From Pyronema omphalodes (taxonomy: Eukaryota > Ascomycota > Pezizomycetes > Pezizales > Pyronemataceae): a stretch of DNA of 64,000 nucleotides. Location: assembly GCA_024516155.1 (NCBI GenBank), contig JAJJXM010000018.1, positions 682,001 to 746,000 of the forward strand. Direction: 5' to 3'. The notes under the pieces are model-generated. The model did no database searches. It was not told where the DNA came from and saw only the letters and a program-made list of their open reading frames with translations. Positions 47,827 through 60,600 of the stretch are shown one piece after another. How positions within the stretch are numbered: position 1 is the first letter of the stretch; each line of letters opens with the position of its first letter. The translations under genes and the position numbers were made by a program.

Positions 47827-50800
47827 TCAAATGAGAGAAGCATCATCGTCGTTTTCCAGACCAATAGTGATACCCTGCTTCTTCTCTTCCAGTAATCCAA
47901 TGATAGATTTGTGGCGTCTTATTGTTGCCCATGATAATGCAGTCCGTCCCATGTAGTCCTGGATGTCGATATCAATATCATCCCTTGCTAACAGAATGCG
48001 AACCACCTCCTCATTGACGCCCTCAGATGCTAATGAAAGTGCAGTTCGACCACGATTGTTCCTCAAGTTTATATCGATATCACTCCTTGCCAGTAATAGG
48101 CCAACAACCTGATGATGACCGTACGTAGACGCCCATGAAAGCGCAGTATAACCGCTATTGTTCTTCGAGTTTATGTCGATATCACTCCTTGCTAATAACA
48201 GACAAACCACCTGATGATGATCGTACAGAGACGCCCATGAAAGCGCAGTCCAACCGCCGTTGTCCCTCGAGTTTATGTCGATATCACTCCTTGCCAATAA
48301 CAGGCCAACAACCTCCTCATGGCCGTTCTCAGATGCCAACGAAAGTGCGGTTCGACCATCACTGTCCCTCGAGTTTATGTCGATATCACTCCTTGCCAAT
48401 AACAGGCCAACAACCTCCTCATTGCCGTCCTCAGATGCCAATGAAAGGGCAGTTCGATCATCACTGTCCCTCGAGTTTATGTCGATATCACTCCTTGCCA
48501 ATAACAGGCCAACAACCTCCTCATGGCCGCGCTTAGATGCCCATGAAAGTGCAGTTCGACCATATTCGTCCCTCGAGTTTATGTCGATATCACTCCTTGC
48601 CAATAACAGGCCAACAACCTCCTCATGGCCGCGCTCAGATGCCAATGAAAGGGCAGTTCGATCATTACTGTCCCTCGAGTTTATGTCAATATCACTCCTT
48701 GCCAATAACAGACAAACCACCTGACGATAACCGTACCGAGACGCCCGTGAAAGCGCAGTCCTACCGCCGTTGTCCCTCAAGTTTATGTCGACATCCTCCC
48801 TCGTTAGTAACAAACGAACAACCTCACCATAGCCATTCTCTGATGCCCATGAAAGGGCGGTTCGATCATATATGTCCCTCAAGTTTATGTCGATATCACT
48901 CCTTGCCAATAACAAACAAACCACCTGATGATGACCGTACCGAGACGCCCATGAAAGCGCAGTTTGATCATATTTGTCCCTCGGGTTTATGTCGATTTCA
49001 CTCCTTGCTAACAACAGGCCAACAACCTCCTCATGGCCGCGCTTAGATGCCCACGAAAGGGCAGTTCGATCATATTTGTCCCTCGAGTTTATGTCGACAC
49101 CCTCCCTTGCTAATATTAGGCGAACTATCTCACCGCTGCCGCTTTCGGAAGCATATGATAATGGAGTCCGACCTTGGCCGTCCTTTTGATCAATACCCGG
49201 GTCCAGAGTCTCAACTAAAATACGAAAAATCCTTTCGACTCCAAAATGAGCTGCGAGGTGAAGTCCAGAAAAGTCCAACAAATGACTGGAGTTGAACCGA
49301 GGTTGATATTTGTACCTCACAGAGAAAGCGTAGGATAGCTGTTGATATTCCATTTGACACGGTGCTGCATAGAGAAGGAAAGAGATGTAATCGGACCTGG
49401 GTGGTTTCACGAGGATATCCATGGCTAATATTTCAACTTCATCCGTCGTTTGTTTCCGAGCATGGTGACCCCAGTTGTAGATAGCATACCAGAGTAAGGA
49501 AAATCTTTGTACACGGCTTTCGAGAATGTGATTGATATCATTATTCAAGCAGTCTAATTGCGGTACTTCGACGCTCTCCGAGTCCATAAAAAGCATATAT
49601 TGCAGGCAAATTTGGGCAATCTCTCCGTCTCCGTTGTGGAATATTTTACCGCTCTCATACTCTTTAGCTAGATATTCATGGAGGGATTTATGTACTAATC
49701 GGATACTAGATGTCTCTTCGTCGATGATGACTAGACCGAGACACCAGTCGATTAACGATTGTTCGTCCGGAAAATTTTCCCAGTCAAGCTTTTTACCGGA
49801 AGAAGAGTCATCGCTTGAATCTGATTCGATTGTAACTGCAAGGGCATGACATAGTTGAGTGACGGTCAGTTGTTCTTTCGCAAGGAATACCCATTTGAGA
49901 ACATCAATCGCTTGAGCGAACCGTTGGCTATTTTGCTCTCTTATCCTGTCAATCGTAATCTGGAAAGCTGATTCAAGCTTGCTTGGCATCGTATCGAGTG
50001 CCTTTCGTCGCTTTGAGATGGTAGTATGATCCAAAACCGATTGAATCTGGAGAGCGGGGAGTAGAAACCTATAAAATTCCGTAATTTAGCTCCTTTTGCA
50101 TAATGTTAGGCAGTAAATTTCGGAAAAACCCACATCCCATCTGAACTTTCCGCAATCTTAACTAAGATATCAGTTCTGAGACTGTCATTCATGCATCTAG
50201 GGTATTGGTCACTTTGTATTTCATGGAGAACATATTTCTTGATATCTTCAGGGTTAGCCTCTAGGGACATGTTGACACGGTTTCCCAGGCCAGCATGGCG
50301 CCTGATTTGTTGCTCCCAGTGCAGGTGAGACCTTCCGGTAACGAATATTCGGACTGAGATTTTCCCAATGCAGTCTTTAGAGGTATTCTCCAACCATTCA
50401 AGTAGTATCCCAAGATCCTTTTCTTTGTACTCATCGAGAGCATCAATGCAGATATGAAATACCGTAAACTGGACAACAGCTTGTACAAGAAATTCACAGA
50501 TCTCATTCAGATCTAACCTCTTATCTGGTTCCGATGTGAGTCGTTTCTCTAGCGAATGAGCAAGCTCGGTTGGGAGGGAGTGCGATTGGTTGAGCGTAGA
50601 CAGAGCTTGCTTCAGAAGACTTGCAAGCATATTCGCCGGGGTTTGGCTCTCCGCAGCTGTGTAGTCACAGTAAAGATAGGCCACGCAGAAGCTGTTTTCT
50701 GATACCATCCTGGAGTAAAGATCATCGATGACCAAAGAGCTGGAATTTATGTCTATTAGATGGCTGCGGGATCGAAAATTTGGACTTCAACGTACCAGAT

Positions 50801-51783
50801 AACAGACTTTCCTGCACCCTGAATTCCAGAGCATATGAAAACAGAATGGACACTGTCATCGCGATCATCACGCCAGCTTTTGTAGTCGGAGTTATTCAAG
50901 AACCAATCCCCAGTCCCTTGCAATCTCTTTGCTCTGATCTCTTGATGCCTATTTTGCGGCTCCAGTGGGGATAACGAAGAAATCAACCGCCCTGTCTCGT
51001 TGGCTATTGCGGCACGTTAGCCATAATTTCTCCAACAAGGCTGAAAATACTTGTATGGAGAATCACCTTTCTGTCGCTCCTGAATAACGCCCACCCCAAG
51101 AGAAATGTTCTGTAGTTGCATCGCGGTTGAATCTGCTAGTTCTGCGACAATACTTTTAATCTCCGATATCTGATCGCGCTGTTGAATCAACTTCAGGGGC
51201 GGTGCAATCGACATGTCATTAAGACTTGAGATTATTTTCTCGGTGTCTTCTTGATTCTTCTCTAGTTTTAATAAAACCGAGGAAGATGTTTCCGATAGAA
51301 GCTCACTTTAGTTGGTTAGAATAATGTCATCATCCGTTAATTGGAGACAGACCAGTTTGAGACAACGAGAGAAAACTGGAACGTCTGTGCAAACTTTTGC
51401 AACTCTGTCAAGGTTTGGTGATACTCCTCTTTCTTGAGCGGCCACTCGATTCTTCCTCTTAGTTTACCGAATTTCGTACTCGATTCGCGGCTTTGTAGCT
51501 TTCCTAGTGTAAGATACAGTTGCTCGAGACGTTTCTGGCTGGCCGCGATCGCTACACATAGCACAGATGTCTTAGAAAAACCACGTCCTTTCATATCTTC
51601 GGTTCGGAGAAAGTCGATCAAGTGCTGAAGGACGTGATTAAGTGCATCAACTTGAGTAAGAAGATTCCGAGCTTCTTCTGGGGCAGACTGGACTCCGCCG
51701 ATGTAGGCCTTCAGAATCTGTGAGATCTGGATAGTAAGGCCTATGAAGCCGGCGACGGACGCCGATAAACTTAAAGGATCCAT
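47827..51783 (-). CDS. NLR-type STAND receptor: HeLo-like N-domain, NACHT, ankyrin repeats
   Basis: Five exons (51783-51353, 51305-51067, 51003-50796, 50739-50134, 50068-47827) keep phase throughout and give 1,241 residues. The introns are 47-65 bp. The N-terminus, starting MDPLSLSASVAGFIGL, matches the fungal STAND N-terminal HeLo-like family (Helo_like_N), thought to act as a membrane-targeting, cell-death-inducing domain. A helical linker (about 144-260) follows. Next is a NACHT-like NTPase: Walker A GIQGAGKS at 283-290, Walker B HICIDALDE around 388-396 and a sensor-like RIFVTGRSH. A helical segment ends LVHKSLHEYL. Residues of about 760-1230 are 14 ankyrin repeats of 34 residues, most built on TALSWAS and VVGLLLARSDIDINSR. 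Such proteins are fungal non-self or allorecognition receptors: the repeats bind a ligand and the NACHT drives oligomerisation. All key motifs are intact, so the gene looks functional. The ligand is unknown. Confidence 0.9.
47875..49275 (-). repeat. 102-bp ankyrin-coding tandem repeats
   Basis: The ankyrin exon carries 14 units of 102 bp. On the plus strand the words GTCGATATCACTCC and TTGCCAATAACAGGCC recur almost unchanged in units 6-11. The first, twelfth and later units are more diverged. High internal identity points to recent duplication or gene conversion among units. Confidence 0.9.
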
Positions 51784-54700
51784 TTATTGAGTGCCGATGC
51801 CGGTTTCGATAGGTTTTGTGGTAAAGTGTAGCGGAGGGTTGTGTGTTGAGATATATGATGCTGGACTCAATCGCCTTTCCCCGCACGTTGAGAACTTGGT
51901 GCGTAATCTCATGCGGCTGTCAGCAAGGATAACCATCAGTACATCTGGATATACGAAACTTCAATAGAGTAACGATCAATTATCGAGAATAGACTCAGAC
52001 CTCTCAGTCGTACAGACCAGTTTAAAATGACGGCCAAAACGGACTGTACGGAGCGTTGGAATATAAAAACTGTACGGCGACCTAAATCAGTGTATTGTCA
52101 GTAGTATAAACTGGTTAAACTGCGAAAAACAGTTGACCGAATGTAAGGCTTGGCAAACTAGGTGAACTGTATGAAACCGCGAAAACCTGTCCAGAGGAAC
52201 TGGTTTATAAAGGGTTAATAAATATTATTCAGTGCATACACATATACAAACATTTATGCTAATCGGGTCCCAAAAATCACAACTGACGCCTACGATTGAA
52301 GCTCTTGAGCTCATTAAAGGCCTTCAGAGCAACTGCCTGCATGCATCGAATGGCGGCCCGATATCATGATCCGCCTGCATTCGGAAAACAGCAGCTCAGA
52401 CTCGGCAGTCATCGCAGAAACTAAGAGCATGTTCACCGCCATTTCGTAAAAGTTAGGAAGTCTGGTTACCAGAAACTGATGGGTTAAGGAGGGTTGTGAT
52501 ACTGACAGGCTCGACCACCGGTGGGTTCAAACGAGATTGAATACATTATTTATTCCTACATGCACTGGTTCCCGGCTGCGGTTAAACTTCTTTGTACTTA
52601 CCGAGTCCGTTCAATCAGTGCACTGCAGTTACCTGGTTCTATGGACCCCGCAAAACTGAACCAGCTGTGTATCCGGGACCCCATAACTGCACCAACTAAC
52701 TGTAAATTGTCAGCCCATTTTACCTGGTTTACGATTTTACCCAGTAAACCGGCTATACGATTGGGAGGTATGAATAGACCCCTCTGTGGTACGGTATTCA
52801 TTGGTTCCAAGAGATTATTATTTGAAGTTTGGCCGAGCCGAGTCTTTGGCTAAAAGCACAGTTATTTTTCAACCGAAAGACCCTACCGGATTCTCGTCGA
52901 CGCTGTTGGCTACCGCTACTTCTACAGCTTTTCCTCCAGCCAATGAAACAATGCTTGGAGCATATCCGGCAAGCTTCGACTGAATTTTCTTCATAGCTCT
53001 TCGTATGTGGCTTCGATATTAACGTAAGGGCATATACACCAGAAAGCGTTGAGATAAATGCGAACGTTAGCAATATAAATACGCTGCTCATATGAGCAAG
53101 CGATAATCCATTCCTGCTCTCAAGGAGTGGGTAAACCGGTGCTTTCTCGGGCACATGGTTGCGTCGATACAAAGGACGGCGTGAGACGAGGTGTAGGTGG
53201 AGAATGATATTGTTATTGGTGTAGGTTGAGCAGAAAGACGGAACAATATACAGTAAAAGTGCGCGCCAAGTGCGCCAAGTTTACATTATGAGCATACCAA
53301 GTCTACACCGTGAACATGACAGATAACGACGTCCGGAAAGACGGTGCTTGTGTGGACGTTAGATATTCTGCCCGCAGCCCAGCAAGAATAAATTACCAGT
53401 TTGCTGTTAGACCCGATATATACTGAATATAGATACAAAAGATAACGACAAAAGCCCAGCACTGACGTACTGGGTCCGTAACGAACACGATAGGAATACA
53501 TAACGCATCAATTAATTCATACATGACTGTAAGGTCGCGCAAATGGATATATTTTTGTTAGATAGCAAAAGAAGCCCATTGATGATTTCCCGTCACTCTA
53601 TCGGGACTGCGATGACGGAACAGGAGAAATAATGAGTTAGGTTTGGAATTGAGTATCGCATCTTTTGAGCTGCATGTGCCGGGAATCGAGATTCCCTTCA
53701 GTTAGACAGAAGAAATTTGCTAAAGATATATAATTGCTTTTCGCCAGAAGCCATCCACAATTTAATACACTCTCATGAAATGAAGATCAGAAAGAATTTC
53801 CCCGCTACGATATTTTGTAGTATTATGGAAACTACTATGGGACTATTGAATTTCTGTAAGCAGGTATCAAAAAAACAGGCACCAGTCGACAACGAGATAC
53901 TTTTATACACCAAATGGTACCAAGTTGCACAGAAGATTGGAACCAATAGAGTACGGTACGATACTTGGTGATCAACCCACTCCAGCTTGGTCACATAATA
54001 TTGACTAATTGATGCTCACATAGATATTGATATTGTTTACTTCTTAGAATCATAAGGGGTAGTCTTTGGAGTTTGATGAGGATTTATTTAATTGTGGGGG
54101 GGGGGGGGGGTGTACGGGATCATGATGTGTCACTTATTGCGTTATTGAAATTTGCAAGTAATAATGGGGTTCTTCCTATAGCTTTATAGCAACGAACGGG
54201 AGAGCATATTTCACCACGACAAAATATCTTCTATACGTTTGGTTAAAAACAGAGGAGTTGTTGGTTTTTAGTGGAATATCAAATTTTTAAACAATACCAC
54301 ATTGTAGTTCATAAACCACCTTACCTCATGCAGTAATTATGACGTATACCCCACAGTACAAGTCCTCAAGATATGATATTCATAACATCATATAACACCC
54401 AGCCAAAAAAATTAAGAAATTTGTATTTCCCGCTCATACCGCGAATCGAACGCCGATTAAAAAAATTCACACTGAAAGCCAGGCTTCGTATCAAACGGTT
54501 CTGGGTGTGTTTCATAAACTTAGAAGCAAGTTCAATTTAGGACGTCTCCCTTCTATTGAGCTATCATGGCTGGAGTTGGTATATCCCAAAACTCCAGTCA
54601 ACCGTTGATTTTCCGTATATTCGTGATACCGAAACTCGTCACACATCACACATCTCACATCACGCATCATGCTGTATGCAGTATGGGTCATAACTCATCA

Positions 54701-56605
54701 TCCACCCACAAAACTAAAAATATCCAACATCCCCAACACCCCAACCTTCACCTCGTAGACTCGCCAACTCGTAGTACAAAGCTGAAATATCTAAAATTTG
54801 CCACAGTCCCATGCCCTATCAAATCAGACCTGGTGATAACTGCAGTCACCAGTGTCATAACAAGGATGAGTGATTAGTTGTGAGTATTGTCGTACAGGCA
54901 ACTGATGCCTAGTGTAGCTAGCTGAGCACCATGCACGTGGCTACTTGATGAACCACGGGTTGGTATCAGGCTTGGGTGTTTGAATAGATAAAAAGAAAGG
55001 GCTGTGACTTGATGAAGGATTATTCTGTGGCATGCGGGTTTTGCGGTATTCTAAATAGCGACTGTATGTTGAGACCTGTTCTGATTGAATGGAGGGTACA
55101 TATAGTGTTTGGAGGATGATGATGGGATTAAAAACAAGGCGTGGAAGAAAGGATACATTTGTTTTTAGGCTAGAACTGGAATAGTCAAGTATCATCAGCA
55201 GCTGTGTTTGCTGGATTGGCTATGGTTACTGTTGTCTCTGATTGCAAATGACGCCGTTCAGCGGTTATGTGTATTAAGTGAGCCTTAATGTATGATGTAT
55301 ATACTTCTCCTCATGTATACAGCTCCACATCACCTCACTGGTCCGCGAATAGGAAAACGCCTCCATTTATAAAACAAAACAGCAATTTAGGTTTAGCTTT
55401 GGTGAATCCACCCCCTATTGCAGTACTAATGAAACGTACTATTAACTCTCTGTTTATTCATTTTTCTATTTCATCTTACTCTAACTGAGGCCTGAAAGAC
55501 TCAAGCGAGACAAAACAAAAAACAAATCCAATCCCCGTGGTCTAAACCACCTGGCACCTGGTGAGGCTTCCTAAAGCCATGAACCCTTCAACCCTTCAAC
55601 CCTTCAACCCCAAAGCTCCTAAACCCCATAATCCACCTGACAAAGGAAAGAAACAAGCAAGGAACAAAAATTCAATACAGTGAAAAGAAAACAAAAAATA
55701 AAATAACAATAACAATAAGAAAAAAAACAGTACCTTACTGATATCCTGGTACCTAGTACCCACTCGTCACACTTCTCCATATATTTTCATTCCAAGAATT
55801 CTAGACCATCTTCTATGAACCTCTTGTCTGGGAATAAGGAAAGCATATTCAGCTGTGTATCTCTTCCTATGCTTCCCCTTGACTCTTGGGGTGTTGAACC
55901 TTTTTTCTCAGGTCCAGGCTCCAGTTGTTCCCGCTTCAAAAACCCGCAGTACTCAAATAGATGCACATGGGTTAATCTCCTTGTTGAGTCACACTATTAA
56001 CAGATATTAGCCCCCTTCCTCTTGGCGCATTGAAAAGTTATATCAAACGGCAATGAGTTCATCTTTAGTTTATTAACGCTCAATGAGTGACAACAGCATA
56101 CCAGGCCTATCCCATGACTTATCACTCTAGAGCTGGAAGATTCCAAGCCTTTTCAGGCCAGTTTTAATCCACTTCGCCTTGATTCAACGGGATCACTGCG
56201 AACACTTTAATTACATGATCTTCCCGTAAACATAGCAGATTTCACTAGTGATCATATTTTTATCTTCCACATTCTATGCATTTTAGGGACTGGTCTGGCT
56301 TGTGTACTTGATTTAATTTATATACCTGTTTTTGGTGATCAGTGTTTTTATTTAGATTCCTTGACTTTCTTTGTCCGGTGTCAATTTCAACGGTCTGTGT
56401 TTGGTCCCCGACTTTCTCGTCAGCGGTCATCACCAGCCCGTGAATTAATAAATCATGCTTTTCATATAACCGCATTGCATTTAGACTATGAATTCCATTC
56501 ATGATATAATTCCGCTGCCCTATGATACTCAAACCGATACACAACCATCCCACCCCACCCCAATCCCAATGCCTCATCTTCCATCCCCATCCCACCCTGA
56601 ATCCT
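51784..56605. other. gene-poor stretch
   Basis: 4.8 kb with no firm gene. The first 800 bp carry repeated CTGGTT/AACTG words and both GTAAACC and GGTTTAC. A possible broken membrane-protein frame lies at 52838-53172, and a run of 15 G at 54096-54110. No transposon protein recognised. Confidence 0.4.
52838..53172 (-). pseudogene. possible small membrane-protein gene broken by a frameshift
   Basis: A minus-strand frame from 53172 starts MYRRNHVPEKAPVYPLL and contains a clear hydrophobic helix (SSVFILLTFAFISTLSGVYA). Near 53010 the next frame takes over with protein-like text, including RRAMKKIQSKLAGYAPSIV and ending ENPVGSFG at about 52878. There is no room for an intron between them, so a one-base indel, decay or chance overlap are the options. 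No family recognised. Confidence 0.25.
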
Positions 56606-57673
56606 CTAGTTCCTAACAATCTCCCACTTAAGATCCTTAATACTGACCTCCGCACCTGCCTTCTCGTCGTAATCGAACCAGTCTCCCTCGGAGAGATCGA
56701 TATCCTTGAATGCCGTGTTGCTGTCGATACCCTTGGACTCCCAGCTACCCTCAGGCTTGAAGGCGGAGAATTCACAGCCACGGCACTCGAATTCGAGAAT
56801 ACGCTGAGCCTTGGCGGGCTCTTGTTGGACGTAGGCGGTGGGGGCGGATTTGATAGCTAAAGATGATCAGCAACGGTAAAGGCGGAGAGGAAAAGTATGG
56901 AGAGAAGAGGAGAACAATAGGTATAGGGAATGAGGGGAGGGAAGAGAAATGGAGCCAGCATAAGATGGAGGTCGAAAGGGGCTGAAAATATGCAGAAGCA
57001 GAGGCGGGCATGGGAGATGGAGTTAGATGGATGTCTGGGCGGGGGCGGGCGGGTAAATAGATTCTTGACATGAGCAGCCGCCGATGCTAGTGAACTACGG
57101 AATGAACCAATATTCAGGCCGATGAATACTGGATAGCTGACTATAATGAGGGACTACTAACTGGCAGAGCTCTCTCTCTATAGATCACCATATTTCGTTA
57201 GCCAAAGCTCTGCCCACACGTCTACACCTCACCTCACACCTCATTCCGCCTAGATCAACGGACCTTGCAGTTCTTGCAACGCCAGACAAAGTTGGCCTCT
57301 CCACGAGAACCAGAAATGTCGCGAGTTTCGAAACGAGATACACCGACCCAGTTTTCGTGCTCCTCGTGGCAGGAAGTACAGGTTACTTTGAACATGTAGA
57401 AGAAGGGGTCTCCTTCAACGTCTTGAGGGCGGAGGTCGGTAACGCTATCATCATCTCGGGCCCGTTAGCATTGTGTGTTACTATTACCTGCAGAGATTGC
57501 GGATACGATGAGAAGATAAAGACACGGATATAGAGGGCATGGAGCGGAGAGAACAAGGCTCTGCGGAGAACTGCTATGCGGGGACACCGCGTAACTGAAC
57601 GCCGCCTTTCATATCATTCTACAGACTGGATTCCAACTCACCCCTCCATTTCAGCAGTCAACTTGAGATACAT
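56606..57673 (-). CDS. CXXC zinc-binding protein, DUF866/UPF0587 family (human CZIB/C1orf123 ortholog)
   Basis: Four exons on the minus strand (57673-57642, 57444-57264, 57177-57162, 56856-56606) give 159 residues, the normal family length. The third exon is only 16 nt. It is flanked by a GCTAAC branch with CTATAG acceptor and a GTTAGT donor, and it supplies RESSA plus the first base of the next codon, exactly the residues the family has between CKNCK and the IKSAPTAY segment. Zinc ligands are two CXXC pairs: CTSC and CKNC, with CRGC later. Other family marks are VTDLRPQD, NWVGVSRFE, GSRGEANFVW, EFSAFKPEG, DIDLSEGDWFDYDEKAG and the C-terminal SIKDLKWEI. The fold binds one zinc; the cellular role is poorly known, probably cytosolic. 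It is a single-copy housekeeping-type gene. Confidence 0.93.
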
Positions 57674-60600
57674 GATTGATTTGTTGCGCGTGGCGATTCT
57701 TCTCTGTTACTCGTTGCGCACGGTGGTGATGGAGTGACGTGGGTTAGACTGAGATGAAGTTTGGTACCCAGGGTAAGGCAAGGCGCCACGGCGGGGTGTT
57801 ACTTAGCGCGTGAAGAGCTACCCCGCTTTTAGCTCCACTTCCACCAGCTGAACGAACCCCGCTTCCTGTGTGCTTCAAGCCCTGCTGGATCCAGATCACG
57901 CCGCCGCCCTCGTGCAATATTAGCGCCTCGCCTACAAAATAAGACACAAGCAATGACGATTGACGATGTGACGATACCAAGTATGGATCAAGCGATCGAT
58001 ATAGTGCGAAGATTCTGTCTCGCATGGTATTCGCATAGGTTCGGAGCGGGGCTTATGAGAAAGGATCCGACACAGGGAAGCGGGGCTGCTTCATTCGCTT
58101 CATGAACTGTTAATGACCCAACCATTTGTTCTTTGCTGAACACGCGCAGTACACGAGGGAAATATCAAGCAAGAAATGAAAGCTGAACATGTCAGATCCG
58201 GTACGATAGATACAGGACTCTGCAGTCACTTTTCAGCACTTTAGCGAGCGGGGCTATATGAGCTACGGAAGCATAATTACGCTCTCGCCGCGGCTTGTAT
58301 CGGGGCCGTACGATAGAGCTATGGCGTCATGTGCGGTCTTGCAGTGGGAGCGGGGTTCAGAGACACAGCAAAGCGGGACACAACTGTGACCTGGATTAAA
58401 ATAGCCCATCAAGAGTAAGAAACCGAAGCATTTTGCGGCTGTGAGGGGTGATGTGTTTCTAGAGTGGGAAAATGGTGGTGGTGGTCTAAGATTCTCGGTG
58501 CTCTTTCATATGTTTATGCAAATCAGAATGCACTGGAAGCTCACCTCATGGTGATCTACAGCATGTCAGATCTGTTTCTGGAGGAATTACTCAGGCGAAA
58601 TGCATGAAAGACACGAGGATGAATGGTGCAGCGTACTACGTCAGGCTGGACACAGGAGCCGTGTGAGACGTAAGGCTTCCAATAGATGACTGAATTGTGA
58701 ATAAGGTATAACGTGGTTACTCCCCGAGACCCACCTTGATTATTCCATCACCGAGTTTCGGCACCTTCATCACCGTGGATCCGTGCAAGTGCAATGATTC
58801 TCAATTCATTTTCCAGTCCTGGGAATTCGTTGTAGACACAGCAATATCATAGTTCAAGACCATCGGAGTAGCCTCCGTTCCGTGTCTTCAGTTCTCACTG
58901 CTCGCCCTTTGGAATATCAGGCAGTGCCCCTGTACGTGGAAATCCGGCCGGCTGTTTCGGAATGCCTCGTTAAACGTTTCACGGTTTCAGTAGTTCGGCT
59001 GATGCAGATCTCTCCAAAAACAGCGAGGATGACGATTTATATGCCGTAAACAAAGCCGGTAACTGTCAAAAAATGATCGGGCATTAGCCGCCGCGGAGCT
59101 GGGATGCTGCACGGTTGGGTTCGATTATGCAAAGCAATTGCGGACGCAGAACCGAACCCTAATCACGTGATTCATAGTGCATCGTTAATATTTCACCTTG
59201 AACCCACGCCGCAGATCCCTTGCTTTGGCATCCCTCGTTTCCTTAATTTGCTCCAACCTCCTCGGACTGTACTGATAGTCTAATATAACCTTATGTTTAG
59301 GTTGAGACTACCACATTCTGACTGTGAAGGGGCTGGGATGGTATTTCTTTTAAACTTTCGGTAAACCTACACTTAGTTTAGGAGTTTAGCTCATTTGATA
59401 CAAAATCACAGGTATCGATTAAAATTTCATACCCATGATTTGGTGCAGTTTCCGGCAGACTGGGGAACAGATGTCATCTTAGTTGACAGGAGTCACAGCA
59501 GACAATGATTCGCTTCAGCCCGTCCTAATAAAGAAACCAACCCGAACTGGCTTTAACGAAGCCCTGAACCCTAACTCCACCCCACATTCCATCTACCTCT
59601 TCGAGCCATTTTGCTAGAAGATACCAAAGATCGTACCGGTGGCTTGCGCATACTTTGACTGCAATACCAAGAGACCCTGCAGTAAGCACGAGATTCTCCT
59701 GCTGCAACCTCACAGCTGGCAGAGTACAGCGTCTGTATTATGTAAGGGTTTATACAAAGATAGAGCCAATCTAGCGAGTTCCCCAAAGCTATGAACTACC
59801 CCATATTCCACGTATCTTATACCAAGCACCGGGCTTTCGCCACCGTTCCCTTGCATGTGCGGCCACGGCGAACCACATGTAGGTTCGCCGAGAGTATTAC
59901 AGTCTCAACGGCCTGCTCCAGACCGCCAGCAAGACTATAATGGCGAAGGCAGATAACTTTCAGAACTCTCAGATATGTAGTACAAAAGACGATCGACAGC
60001 AAAAATCACCTGAATGGTCGATCTTCACAATATGGATCGCCATGTGGGCATCTGACCGGCGGGATGGAGCAGAGGCGATAGGAGCTACTTCCTATCAATA
60101 GACAACAAACTGCAGTCTGTAGATAACTGCTGTAGGTAGCTTGCCTGTCAAACTACTCGTTTGTAGTTCGAGATATCCTAAATATCCTCCAATCACTTGA
60201 CTCGGGTTTGACGACAGCGGGTATCGACTCATCCGCCTCCTTCCCCAGTCAATATCTCGAGTGGCAGCAAGTGACACCCACCTTTTTCAGGTCACATCCA
60301 CTTCCCCGTTGTGACCATCCTATCACATTCTTTCATATTGAAATTGTGAAACAGGAGGCAAAATTTCTTCGTGAGTTGTTGCTGTATTTATGTTCCGGAG
60401 TTGGTTATTACGTGGTTATGAGTCATGTTGGATTGGATTCTGTCACCGAAGTATCAGCATTCCAAATACAGATGTTTCTCCAGGGAGGATGTGCCGAGTT
60501 TCTTGGTCCAGGGGGAATCCTGTAGCAAATCCTACACGGTGTGGGTGGAAACAACGGAGGAAAGACTACCGTGAGCCGAGGAGGTGGTTATCGAGATTCG

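Noticed and set aside
48135..49295. Several repetitive plus-strand frames opposite the NLR ankyrin exon
   Set aside because: They are reverse reads of the 102-bp ankyrin repeats (recurring MSISLLANN-like text). The minus strand has the real repeat consensus and spliced NACHT exons.
54435..54570. Minus-strand tRNA-like text: a D-arm-like TAGCTCAATAG and a GTTCGATTC B-box
   Set aside because: The T stem has a mismatch, the 5' and 3' acceptor sides do not pair, and no anticodon arm can be drawn without an arbitrary intron.
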